From Chersky-267 sp963744115 (GTDB lineage Bacteria > Chloroflexota > Limnocylindria > Limnocylindrales > CSP1-4): a stretch of 64,000 nt of DNA. Of the stretch, positions 51,725-61,027 are shown piece after piece. Position 1 is the first letter of the stretch. The number at the start of each line of letters is the position of its first letter. Below the pieces are notes generated by a model. That model made no database searches and was not told the DNA's origin. It saw only the letters and a program-made list of their open reading frames with translations. The stretch is from NCBI GenBank assembly GCA_963744115.1, contig CAVUSI010000001.1:186001-250000 (forward strand), given 5' to 3'. The translations under genes and the position numbers were made by a program.

Positions 51725-53152
51725 ATGCCCAAGCGTGAGGAGGTCCTCCAGGTCGGCGACCGGGAGGTGACCGTCACCAACCCGGACAAGATCTACTTCC
51801 CCGAGGCCGGGCACTCCAAGCTCGACCTCGTCCGCTATTACCTGGCGGTGGCGGACGGCGCGCTGCGCGGCGTGCGCGATCGGCCGATGGCCCTCAAGCG
51901 CTTCGTCGACGGCGCGGCCGGCGAGCCGTTCTTCCAGAAGCGCGCGCCCGACAAGCGGCCCGAGTTCATCCGGGTCGCTACGCTCTCCTTCCCGTCCGGC
52001 CGGACCGCGGACGAGGTCGTCTTCGACGAAGCCGCCGGCCTCGCCTGGGTCGCCAACCTGGGCTGTATCGATCTCAACCCCCACCCGGTCCGATCCGGTG
52101 ACCTCGACCATCCCGACGAGCTGCGGGTCGACCTGGATCCCGTCCCGGGCGTGCCCTGGTCGCAGATCCGCGAGGTGGCGCTGGTCGCGCGCGAAGCGCT
52201 CGAGGCGGTCGGACTGGTCGGTTGGCCGAAGACGTCGGGTTCGCGCGGGATCCACATCAACGTCCGGATCGAGCCCCGCTGGACATATTCGGAAGTGCGC
52301 CGCGCCGCGCTGGCGTTGGCCCGCGACGTCGAGCGCCGCGCGCCGTCGATCGCGACGTCGAAGTGGTGGAAGGAGGAGCGTCACGGCGTCTTCCTCGACT
52401 ACAACCAGAACGCCAAGGACCGGACCGTGGCGTCGGCCTACTCGGTTCGGCCGCTCCCCGACGCGCGGGTGTCGATGCCGCTCCTGTGGGACGAGGTCCC
52501 GACGGTCGAGGCCGAGGCGTTCACCCTGGCGACGGTGCCCGGGATCTTCGCCGAGCGCGGGGACGCCGGAGCCGGGATCGATGCGGCGGTCGGCTCGCTC
52601 GAGGCGCTCCTCGAGCTGTCCGCGCGAGATGAGGCCGGGGGCCTGGGCGACGCTCCCTGGCCGCCGCAGTACCGCAAGCAACCCGGAGAGCCGCCGCGGG
52701 TCCAGCCATCGAAGCAGCGGCGCGCGACCGCCGACTACGACACGCCCGAGGCGGAGGTGGAGCGCGAGAAGGCGCGAGCCGCCATGGAGCGCCGCTGGTC
52801 CGGCACCCGCCCGACGCCGACGGGTCGGCGAACGAGCGCGATCCCGGTCATCGAGATCGCCCGGGCGGCCAGGAAGGCCGACGCGCTCGCGGGCCTGGAA
52901 CGCTGGAAGGCGCGCTGGCCGGCGGTCGCCGGTCTCCTCGAGCCCGCGGACGTCCTGGTCGACGCGATGCGCGGTCGATCCACGACCTGGACCCGGATCC
53001 GGGTCAACCTGATCCACGTCCCCGAGGCGGATCGGCCGCCCCAGGAGGCGCTGGACCCGGACTACGACCCGATGACCGAGTACAGCGAAGCGGATCGCGC
53101 CGCCTGGCTCGGTGGGAAGGGCTCCGGCGGCCCGTCCGACGAGGGGGCGTAG
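51725..53152 (+). CDS. ligD: LigD-type primase-polymerase (NHEJ)
   Basis: A 475-residue protein. The polymerase core has RPMALKRFVDGAAGEPFFQK, HPDELRVDLDPVPGVPWSQI with the catalytic D-x-D, and KTSGSRGIHINVRI. After residue about 330 a charged extension follows with RRATADYDTPEAEVEREKAR and RTSAIPVIEIARAA, not part of the polymerase domain. It fills and extends ends in non-homologous end joining, adding mostly ribonucleotides. The ligase is encoded separately, convergent and 319 bases away. No Ku gene is in the window. Confidence 0.92.
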   Translation: MPKREEVLQVGDREVTVTNPDKIYFPEAGHSKLDLVRYYLAVADGALRGVRDRPMALKRFVDGAAGEPFFQKRAPDKRPEFIRVATLSFPSGRTADEVVFDEAAGLAWVANLGCIDLNPHPVRSGDLDHPDELRVDLDPVPGVPWSQIREVALVAREALEAVGLVGWPKTSGSRGIHINVRIEPRWTYSEVRRAALALARDVERRAPSIATSKWWKEERHGVFLDYNQNAKDRTVASAYSVRPLPDARVSMPLLWDEVPTVEAEAFTLATVPGIFAERGDAGAGIDAAVGSLEALLELSARDEAGGLGDAPWPPQYRKQPGEPPRVQPSKQRRATADYDTPEAEVEREKARAAMERRWSGTRPTPTGRRTSAIPVIEIARAARKADALAGLERWKARWPAVAGLLEPADVLVDAMRGRSTTWTRIRVNLIHVPEADRPPQEALDPDYDPMTEYSEADRAAWLGGKGSGGPSDEGA

Positions 53153-53179
53153 GTTCCGGCGGCCGAGCCTCGGGCCGCA

Positions 53180-53269
53180 TCCAGCCGCCAGGCGCGCATG
53201 CCCCGCACGTTGTCCGGCCTCCGGGCACTCCAGCCGCCAGGCGCGCATGCCCCGCACGTTGTCCGGCCT
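53180..53269. repeat. Two direct 41-bp repeats, 49-bp period
   Basis: Bases 53180-53220 and 53229-53269 are identical over 41 bases and are separated by an 8-base spacer. They lie in the 319-base gene-free stretch between the LigD polymerase and ligase genes. There are only two copies with no further array, so this is not CRISPR. Apart from this, nothing is recognised in 53153-53471. Confidence 0.85.
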
Positions 53270-53471
53270 TCCTGCCGCATGCCACTGGGCACGGGGCAAG
53301 GACGTGAAGATCGCCGCGCTCAGACCGAGCTCAGACCCGTCGTCAGGTCTCCAAGCAGCTGCTGATCTGTGGCGAATTATCCGTTAGCGTGCGGGTGATG
53401 CGCGCCTGACCAGAACGAACGCCGGCCCGGCCGCGCCTCGCCTCAAGGTTCAGCGAGCCGCCTCCGCCGCC

Positions 53472-54554
53472 TCATCCGAAGATCGCCGACAGCTCGTAGG
53501 CGGCCGTCTCCTCGAGCTGGTCGTAGCGGCAGTCCTCCGGCCGCTTGTCGGGCCGCCAGCGGACGAACGTCGTCCCGTGGCGGAAGCGATCGCCCTGGAG
53601 GTGGTCGTACGCGACCTCCACGACCCGCTCGGGTCGGAGGAGCTCCCAGGACAGGTCGCGACCCCGGTTCCAGCGGCTGGTCGCCCCCGGGACCCGCTGG
53701 CCGGAGGCGGCCGCGGCCTCGGCCCAGTCGGACCACTCGGACCATGGATGGCCGTCCGAGGCGCCCTCGCGAAGGGGCGCGAGCTCGGCGACGAGCTCGG
53801 CACGCCGGGCCATCGTGAACGACGCCGTGATGCCGACGTGATGGAGCTTTCCCGCGTCGTCGAACAGCCCGAGCAGGAGCGATCCGATCAACGTCCCGGG
53901 ACCGTCCTTGTGCCAGCGGAAGCCGGCGACGACGCAGTCCGCCGTCCGCTGGTGCTTGATCTTGAGCATCGCCCGCTTGCCGGGCTGGTACGCGGCGTCG
54001 AGCCGCTTGGCGATGACACCGTCAAGTCCGGCGCCCTCGAACCGGTCGAACCAGTCGGCGGCCAGGGCCCGGTCCAGTGTCGCAGGCGTCAGGTGGATCG
54101 GCGGCGCCACCGCCCCGAGGACCGTCTCGAGCCGCGCCCTTCGGTCCGCCTGCGGAACGGCGCGCAGATCGTCGTCGCCGAGCGCGAGCAGGTCCCAGGC
54201 CACGTACGACGCGGGCGACGCCTCGGCCAGCATCCGCACGCGCGACTCGGCGGGGTGGATCCGCAGCAGCAGCGCGTCGAAATCGAGGCGGCCGTCCGAC
54301 CCGGCGATGACCACCTCGCCGTCGAGGACGCACCGCTCGGGCAACGACGCCCGGAGCGGTGCGGCGAGCTCGGGGAAGTAGCGGTCGAGCGGCTTGAGGT
54401 CGCGCGACTGGATGAGGACCTCGTCGCCGTCGCGGAAGACCATCGCCCGGAAGCCATCCCACTTCGGCTCGAACAGCCAGCCGGCGTCGGTCGGGAGGTC
54501 CTTCGACGGCTTGGCCAGCATCGGTTCCAGCGGAGGCGTGATCGGCAGTCGCAT
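53472..54554 (-). CDS. ligD: ATP-dependent DNA ligase (LigD ligase domain)
   Basis: A 360-residue ligase. The nucleotidyl-lysine motif is FEPKWDGFRAMVF, motif III LDGEVVIAGSDGRLDFDALL, motif IV AGLDGVIAKRLDAAYQPGKR and motif V AMLKIKHQRTADCVVAGF. The OB-fold C-terminal half follows (DLSWELLRPERVVEVAYDHL). Start ATG 54554 (MRLPITPPLEPMLA) fits the family. It would seal ends filled by the LigD polymerase gene. Separate polymerase and ligase polypeptides are known from several Chloroflexota and archaea. Confidence 0.93.
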   Translation of the reverse strand: MRLPITPPLEPMLAKPSKDLPTDAGWLFEPKWDGFRAMVFRDGDEVLIQSRDLKPLDRYFPELAAPLRASLPERCVLDGEVVIAGSDGRLDFDALLLRIHPAESRVRMLAEASPASYVAWDLLALGDDDLRAVPQADRRARLETVLGAVAPPIHLTPATLDRALAADWFDRFEGAGLDGVIAKRLDAAYQPGKRAMLKIKHQRTADCVVAGFRWHKDGPGTLIGSLLLGLFDDAGKLHHVGITASFTMARRAELVAELAPLREGASDGHPWSEWSDWAEAAAASGQRVPGATSRWNRGRDLSWELLRPERVVEVAYDHLQGDRFRHGTTFVRWRPDKRPEDCRYDQLEETAAYELSAIFG

Positions 54555-54617
54555 CGCGCGACGATAGCAGCCCGGGTCAGGCGAGCGGCCGCCGGTCACG
54601 CGAGGCGACCGCCGCGG

Positions 54618-55454
54618 TCAGGCGCGGCGGCCGCTCGCCTGGACGACCGGGACCCGCCAGGTGAACGCCTCGGCGCTCAGCGCCGCCAGTCTCGCGCGGG
54701 TGGCCTCGCGCAGGCGCCGGCGCGCGCTCGCGCTGAGGTCCTCGAAGACCTCACGTTCGGCGTACTCCTCGAGGAAGTCGACGTACGCCGACGGGTCGTA
54801 CGGGTGGATCAGCTCGATGGCCTCGGCCCGGACGTCGGCGAACCCCGCATCCCGGAGCTCGGTCGCGGCCTCGTCCGCGGACAGGTAGTCGCCGCTGCGT
54901 TCCTCCTCCGCCTCGGACTCGTCGCGATAGTCGATGTCGTCGAGCGCATCCTCGAACGCCTCGTCCGGCGCGAACGGTGCATCGTCGTCCGCGGCCATCC
55001 AGGTCACCGCCGTGAACCGGCCGCCCGACCGAAGGACGCGGCCGACCTCGGCGACGACGGCCCGCCGATCGGCGACGAGCTGTAGGACGAAGGACGACAC
55101 GACGAGGTCGAAGGTCGCGTCGTCGAACGGCAGGCGACCGGCGTCCCCGGCCACGAACTCGAGCCGGCGCCGTTCATCGGGACCGAGTCGGTCGTCGGCC
55201 TCACGGCCGGCGACGCCGAGCATCCCGGTCGAGACGTCGAGGCCGATCACCCGGGCCGCTGGCCAGCGCCGGGTGGCCTCGATCGCGAGAAGGCCGGCCC
55301 CGGTGCCCAGATCGAGGATGCGCGGGGCCGACCCATCGGCCCGTGCGGGCGGCTCGCCGTCGAGCACGCGGACGGCGGTCGGAGCGAGGACCGGCTCCCA
55401 CCACCGTCGGTAGCGAGCGGCGGAAGCGTCGTAGCGAGCCTGGATCGTCCCCAT
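54618..55454 (-). CDS. Class I SAM-dependent methyltransferase
   Basis: A 278-residue enzyme. Motif I is ILDLGTGAGLLAIEATRR, followed by VIGLDVSTGMLGVAGREA and FDLVVSSFVLQLVADRRAVV (motif IV region). The C-terminal half is acidic (DIDYRDESEAEEER), then helices to the end. It methylates an unknown acceptor. ATG 55454 begins MGTIQARYDASAARYRRWWE. It lies 22 bases after the L25 gene on the same strand. Confidence 0.9.
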   Translation of the reverse strand: MGTIQARYDASAARYRRWWEPVLAPTAVRVLDGEPPARADGSAPRILDLGTGAGLLAIEATRRWPAARVIGLDVSTGMLGVAGREADDRLGPDERRRLEFVAGDAGRLPFDDATFDLVVSSFVLQLVADRRAVVAEVGRVLRSGGRFTAVTWMAADDDAPFAPDEAFEDALDDIDYRDESEAEEERSGDYLSADEAATELRDAGFADVRAEAIELIHPYDPSAYVDFLEEYAEREVFEDLSASARRRLREATRARLAALSAEAFTWRVPVVQASGRRA

Positions 55455-55475
55455 GACCGCGATCCCGCGGGGTCG

Positions 55476-56166
55476 CTAGCCCTCGGTCGAGCCCTCGGCC
55501 GGCGACTCGCCGGCGTCCGACGCCGCGGCCTCGCCGCCCTCCTCGGCCTCTTCGCCCTCGGCGGCGACCTCGACGACCTCTTCGACTTCCTCGACGCGCG
55601 GCTGCTGGACCCGCGCGACGATCTCGTCGGGGTCGGTCAGCAGCGTCACGTCCTCCGGGATGACCAGGTCGCGGACGTGGACGGTCGCCTCGAAGTCGAC
55701 CAGCGTGTCGATCGCCAGCGTCAGATCGACTGCGGCAGGTGATCCGGCAGCGCCCGCACCTGGACGCGACTCGAGCATGTGCAGGAGCGTCCCGCCGTGA
55801 GCTCGTCGATCGCGGCGGATTCACCGGTGAACACGATCGGGACGTCGACCGTCAGCTCCTCGGTCATCCGGACGGCGAGCAGGTCGACGTGCAGCATCCG
55901 GTGGTGGACGGGATCGCGCTGGATCGCCTGGATCAGGACCGGCGTCGCCTTCTGGCCGTCGACCGACACGTCGACCAGGGCGTTCGGGTCCGATCTTCCG
56001 GTGGAGCGACTCGAACTCGTGGGCGTCGATCGTGATCGACTGCGACGGCACGCCGCGGCCGTAGATCACGGCCGGGCAGGCTGGCCCGATCGACGCAGGC
56101 TGGCGACGTGCTTGCCGAGGATCAGCTCCGCTCGGTGGCGGCCAGCGTCGGTCGGGTCGTGGTCAT
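55476..56166 (-). CDS. rplY: Ribosomal protein bL25 / general stress protein Ctc, five or more frameshifts
   Basis: Five overlapping frames together encode a complete L25/Ctc. ATG 56166 gives MTTTRPTLAATER; then ELILGKHVASLRRSGQ, VIYGRGVPSQSITIDAHEFE, VDGQKATPVLIQAIQRDPVH, VDLTLAIDTLVDFEATVHVR, and finally an acidic tail EEVVEVAAEGEEAEEGGEAA. Single-base changes near 56128, 56078, 56000 and 55780 restore it. L25 binds 5S rRNA; the C-terminal domain is of the TL5/Ctc type. Because L25 is conserved, the dense breaks are more likely sequence errors than decay. Confidence 0.88.
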
Positions 56167-56265
56167 CGTGGGGAGGATCCTCCGTGGGTTGATCATCGAG
56201 CCGTAGCACAGGGCGCCGTCCGGCCCCTTCCGCCGTGGTGCGTCGTTCGGTGTAGCATCCGGCCG

Positions 56266-56968
56266 ATGGCCGCCACCATTCTGATCGTCGAGGACGAGTT
56301 CGCCGTCGCTCGCGGCATCCAGTTCGCCCTGCAGCAGGAGGGCTACGAGGTCGATCGTCGCCCGCTAGCGGCGAGGAGGGACTCGAGTTCGCCACCGCAC
56401 CAGGCCCCGGATCTGGTCGTGCTCGACGTCCGCCTGCCGGGGATCGACGGCTTCGAGGTGCTCCGCCGACTGCGTGCCGACCGGATCGAAGGCGCCGGTC
56501 CTGGTCCTGACCGCCCGCGACGACGAGGTCGACAAGGTGATCGGCCTCGAGCTCGGCGCCGACGACTACCTGACCAAGCCGTTCGGCCTGCGCGAGCTGA
56601 TGAGCCGGATCAAGGCGCTCCTGCGACGGGCCTACGGCGACCTGGCCGATGCGGCCGGAGGCCGGGTGATCCGCCACGGCGACCTGCTGATCGACCTCGA
56701 GCGGCGGCGCGTCCAGCGCGGCCAGCGCCGGATCGCCCTGACGGCGACCGAGTTCGAGATCCTGCGCCACCTGGCCAGCCGGCCCGGCCGGGTCTACTCG
56801 CGGCGCGAGCTGCTCGAGCTCCTGCGCGACTACGAGGCGCTCGACCAGGACGAGAAGACGATCAACGTCCACGTCAGCCACCTGCGCGAGAAGATCGAGG
56901 ACGATCCCTCGATGCCGGTCTTCGTGCTGACCGTTCGAGGTGCCGGCTACGCCTTCGCCGAGCGCTGA
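56266..56968 (+). CDS. OmpR-family response regulator, frameshifted
   Basis: Starts MAATILIVEDEFAVARGIQF. Segments in three frames continue as ASGEEGLEFATA, PDLVVLDVRLPGIDGFEVLR (phospho-accepting Asp), then APVLVLTARDDEVDKVIGLE and DDYLTKPFGLRELMSRIKAL. The DNA-binding half has ALTATEFEILRHLASRPGRV and HVSHLREKIEDDPSMPVFVL. Shifts are near 56371, 56403 and 56492. It lies 71 bases before the start of the histidine kinase gene, so they form a two-component operon. Confidence 0.88.
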
Positions 56969-57039
56969 GCCGGGCGCGGCTCCCGGGGAGACGCAGGAAC
57001 GGGCGGAGCTTCCAGCTCCCCGGGGCGATCCGCCGGATC

Positions 57040-58640
57040 ATGCCCCGGACCTTCCAGGCGCCGCCTCACGCTCGCGTTCTCACGGTCGTCTCGCTGACCC
57101 TGCTGATGGTCGTGCCGGCCGTCATCATCCGGCTCGACGACTACTTCCTACCAGCAGGATCAGACCGACCTCGAGGCCGGGCGAGACTCGACGGTCGCGA
57201 TCGTCGCCCTGCTGGTCGACCGACGGTCGATCCGCCGATCGTGACCCCGGACAACGAGCTGACCGCTCGCGCCGGCACGTATCTCACCTCGAAGGTGATG
57301 CAGGGGATCGCCAACGACGCCCAGGCCGACATGAAGATCGAGGTCGGCCTGCCGACCCGCGATGCCGATCGGCAAGGTGTCCCTGGTGCCGGCTGCGAAC
57401 GGCAGCTCCTGGTGCCACAGGTCGCGGACCCGAAACGGGGCCAGACGAAGGAGCTACTCTCGGCGACGTCGTCGGTCGTCTCGACCGACCCCGGAGCCCT
57501 GTTCCCTGCGGCCATCCAGGTCACCCTGTCGAACCCGTACACCTACCGCACCTCGACCCTGACCCAGGTGACCGGGCTGTTCCTCGTCGTCGGCCTGATC
57601 GCGCTTCATCGTCTCGGTCGTCGTCGCGTCCTTCCTCGCCCGCCGATTCACGACGCCGCTCCGCCGGCTGACGACCGCCGCGCGCGATCTGAGCAGGGGA
57701 TGCTCGGCGAGTCGCGATCCCGACCCGCCGCCGCCCCGGCGCGTCGAGATCATCCGAGCTGTCCCGCCAGTTCAACGCGATGGCCGACCGGCTCGACGAG
57801 AGCGTCGCGATCATCCGGCGCGATCGCGACCGGAGCCGCGACTTCCTGGCCGACGTGTCGCACGAGCTGCGGACCCCGATCACCGCGCTCCGGATGTCGA
57901 ACGAGCTGTTGAGCGAATCGGCCGGCGACGACCCGGAGACCCGGGCGGAGTTCCTCGAGTCCAGCCGGCAGCAGCTCGAGCGGCTCGACTGGCTGGCCCA
58001 GAACCTGCTCGAGCTGTCGAAGCTCGATTCAGGGCTCGTCCTCCTCGACCTCCGACCGGACGACCTCCGCGCGGCGGTCGAGTCGTCGGTCGAGCAGGCA
58101 CGCGCGTCGGCGGCGCGACGGGGCCTCACCCTGGAGCTGAAGCTGCCCCGCAACCCGGTCCGGATCCGGCACGATCCCCAGCGGATCGGCCAGGTCGTGA
58201 CGAACCTGGTCGGCAACGCCCTGAAGTTCACGCCGCGCGGCGGTTCGGTGCGGGTCGAGCTCGAGGCCACGACCGAGGGTGCCCAGATCACGGTCTCGGA
58301 CACCGGCGTCGGCATCGATGCGTCCGAGCTGCCGCGGATCTTCGACCGGTTCTATCGCGGGACCCTGGCCAACGAGGCGCGCGGCAGCGGCAGCGGGCTC
58401 GGCCTGGCCATCGTCAAGTCGATCGTCGATCTCCACGCGGGGCGGATCGCGGTCGACAGCCGCCTGGGCGTCGGGACGACCTTCACGGTCAGCCTGCCGA
58501 AGGACCCACGGGCGGTCGAGGACACCCCGCTCCAGCGTCCGATCCCGCCGCAGGTGGTGCCCGCCGTGGACCCATCGGCCGGGGGACCCGCCGCCGAACC
58601 GGCTCAGGTAGCGGATTCTTCACCATCCGCCGCCTCCTGA
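57040..58640 (+). CDS. Membrane sensor histidine kinase, several frameshifts
   Basis: The N-terminal membrane segment reads TVVSLTLLMVVPAVIIRLDD. An extracytoplasmic sensor region follows (57150-57540), with a second helix TQVTGLFLVVGLIA and a HAMP-like region in other frames. HisKA then begins at FLADVSHELRTPITALRMSN, followed by HATPase motifs (TNLVGNALKFTPRGGSVRVE, VSDTGVGIDASELPRIFDRF, GSGSGLGLAIVKSIVDLHAG). At least four single-base indels lie between 57080 and 57780. The start ATG 57040 is tentative. Its partner is the regulator at 56266-56968. Confidence 0.85.
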
Positions 58641-58722
58641 TTGAATCCGAAGCGGTCAGGCTAGGATCCACCTGCCGGTTGCCGCATCTCCTACCGCGTC
58701 CCCGAGGAGCCCACACCAGCCC

Positions 58723-60263
58723 ATGAACGAACGACCGACCGAGCCCTACGATCCCGCCGACCCCGCCTCCACCGGCGAGACCCCGGTGACGCCCCCGACG
58801 CCGGGCGCTCCATCGACTCCGTCCGGGCAGCCGATCATCTCGCCCGTGCCCCCACCCGCCTCGACGACTCCGGCGGCCTGCCGCCGCCGGTCTACGTCGC
58901 GCCGACGGCTCCGGCCCGGGTGAGCACGACCGGCGACGTCGCGGCTCCAGTGGACCCCGCCCCGTTCGCCGCGTTCTCGCCCGAGCCCGATCGCGTCGAT
59001 CGAGACCGGGCCACCTGGCAGACCCCCGTCCAGCCGACACCGGAGGCCTGGTTCGAGCCGACCGCGGCCGCGGCGACCGCCAGCGCCTCGACGGCCACGA
59101 CCTCCACGGGGTCGAGCGGCGGTCGGCGCCGTAGCGGCGGGATCATCGTCCCCGTCTTCGCGGCCGCGCTCATCTCGGCCATCCTCGCCTCCGGCGGGAC
59201 ATACCTCGTGCTGCGGGCGAGCGGCGCGCTCGACCAGCCGGCCGCGGCCGTCACCGCTCCGATCGGGCAGACCACCGGGGTCACCCAGCCGATCAAGATC
59301 GACGAGTCGTCGGCGATCATCGCGGTCGCCGCCAAGGTGGGCCCGGCGGTCGTCCGCATCGTGACCTCGGCGTCGGCCAACCCCAACGACCCGACGGCGA
59401 CCGAGGGGATCGGCTCCGGGATCATCTACGACAAGAACGGCTGGATCCTGACCAACCGCCACGTCGTGTCGGGCAGCGACACGCTCCAGGTCGAGCTCAA
59501 GGACGGCCGCCGGTTCGAGGGCAAGATCTACGGGATCGACACCCTGACCGACCTGGCGATCGTCAAGATCGAGGCCACCGACCTGCCGACCGCCGCCCTC
59601 GGCGACTCGTCCGCGCTCAAGGTCGGCGAGACGACGATCGCCATCGGCAGCCCGCTCGGGACCTACTCGAACACCGTGACCAGCGGGATCCTGTCGGCGA
59701 CGGGCCGGACGATCGACACGGACACCGGGTCGATCAACAACCTCCTCCAGACGGACACCGCGATCAATCCCGGGAACAGCGGCGGGCCGCTGCTGGACGC
59801 CGGCGGCAACGTCATCGGGATCAACACCGCGATCGCGGCCAATGCCAACGGCATCGGCTTCGCGATCCCGATCAACATCGCCAAGCCGATCATGGAACAG
59901 GCGGTCGCTGGGCAGAAGCTGGCCCGACCGTACCTCGGCATCCGCTACGAGATGCTCGACGTCCAGCGAGCCGGCGAGCTCAACCTGTCGGTCACCGACG
60001 GCGCCTACATCGACGGCGGCCAGACCGGGGCGGGGCAGGGCGACGCGGTGGTCGCGGGGCAACCGGCCGACAAGGCCGGCATCAAGGCAGGCGACATCAT
60101 CGTCTCCATCGAAGGTCAGGCGATCGACACCGAGCACCCGCTCGATTCGGTACTGACCCAGTTCGCGCCGGGCCGGACGGTCACCGTCGGGCTCGTGCGG
60201 AATGGCCAGAAGCAGGAGGTCCAGGTCACCCTCGGGACTCGTCCCGCCGACCTGCAGCCCTAG
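58723..60263 (+). CDS. HtrA/DegP-type trypsin-like serine protease with one membrane anchor, frameshifted
   Basis: About 513 residues. A Pro-rich cytosolic N-terminus runs to about residue 130, a membrane helix follows (VPVFAAALISAILASGGTYL), then the protease: NGWILTNRHVVSGSDTLQ (His), IDTLTDLAIVKIEATD (Asp) and TAINPGNSGGPLLDAGGNVI (Ser). A C-terminal PDZ domain begins near YLGIRYEMLDVQRAGELNLS. One base is missing at about 58884, where the Pro-rich segment LPPPVYVAPTAPARVSTTGD resumes in frame. It degrades or refolds damaged envelope proteins. A terminator follows at 60292. Confidence 0.93.
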
Positions 60264-60291
60264 CTCCTCGGCCGCTCCCCGCGACTTCTTC

Positions 60292-60322
60292 GGACCCCGG
60301 CGTTCCCCCGACGCCGGGGTCC
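60292..60322 (+). terminator. Intrinsic terminator after HtrA
   Basis: A perfect 12-base stem (60292-60303 with 60311-60322) and seven-base loop lie 28 bases downstream of the htrA stop codon. Confidence 0.75.
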
Positions 60323-60370
60323 GGCCGTCCCCGTCCTCGGTCCGCCGCGGGACCGTGGGATGATCGGGCG

Positions 60371-60628
60371 GTGGACCTGATCCTCTACCGCGATCGAGAC
60401 AGCGTCCGGCTCCACTACCTGCGCAGCGCGGTCCGCAAGGACTTCGGGCGCATGGCGATGATCTACACGAGCCCGGATCTGGCCGACTGGATCCGGCGGT
60501 CGGCGGCCCGGCGCGGCCTGGCGCTTGACGTCGTCGCCGATGATGCCGGCAACCTGGTGTTCACCGGTCTCGAGCCGGCAGCCCTGGCGATGATCGAGCG
60601 CGGACTGGACACGACCGACTTCGGCTGA
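60371..60628 (+). CDS. Small hypothetical protein (85 aa)
   Basis: Starts at GTG 60371 (MDLILYRDRDSVRLHYLRSA). Two beta-alpha-like units follow (DFGRMAMIYTSPDLADWIRR and VVADDAGNLVFTGLEPAALA). No known family is recognised. It lies between a terminator and the convergent fol operon, so it appears to be a single-gene transcript. The regular amphipathic pattern supports a real protein. Confidence 0.6.
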   Translation: MDLILYRDRDSVRLHYLRSAVRKDFGRMAMIYTSPDLADWIRRSAARRGLALDVVADDAGNLVFTGLEPAALAMIERGLDTTDFG

Positions 60629-60667
60629 TGCCGCTGGCGGGACCTCCACCGCCGAGCGTCCGCGGAG

Positions 60668-61027
60668 TCACCGCCGGCGGGCGATCTCCACGCCGGCGTA
60701 GGCGAAGGTCCCTTCGATCGGCGCGTTCGGCTTGCGGACCCGGACGATCACCTCGTCGATCGGGAAGTCGGCCAGGAGCTCATGGGCGACCGCCTCGGCC
60801 AGCGCCTCGATCAGCCGGAAGCTGGTCGATTCGACGATCGCCCGGCAGCTCTCGAACACCTCGCCGTAGTCGACCGTCCGGGTCAGGTCGTCCTCGAGCC
60901 CGGCCGGGCGGAGATCGAGCGCCAGCTCGACATCGACGTGGAAGGGCTGGGCGACGCGCTGCTCCTGCTCGAGGACACCGTGCCGGCCCATGAAGACCAT
61001 GTCGTGCAGGACGATCCGGTCGGTCAT
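60668..61027 (-). CDS. folB: Dihydroneopterin aldolase
   Basis: A 119-residue enzyme of folate synthesis. It reads MTDRIVLHDMVFMGRHGVLE, then VDVELALDLRPAGLEDDLTR, TVDYGEVFESCRAIVEST and FRLIEALAEAVAHELLADFP with the catalytic and pterin-binding residues, ending VRKPNAPIEGTFAYAGVEIA. It splits dihydroneopterin to hydroxymethyl-dihydropterin and glycolaldehyde. Its ATG overlaps the folP stop by four bases. Confidence 0.94.
   Translation of the reverse strand: MTDRIVLHDMVFMGRHGVLEQEQRVAQPFHVDVELALDLRPAGLEDDLTRTVDYGEVFESCRAIVESTSFRLIEALAEAVAHELLADFPIDEVIVRVRKPNAPIEGTFAYAGVEIARRR

Noticed and set aside
53180..53269. CRISPR array
   Set aside because: There are only two repeats of 41 bases with an 8-base spacer and no cas gene.
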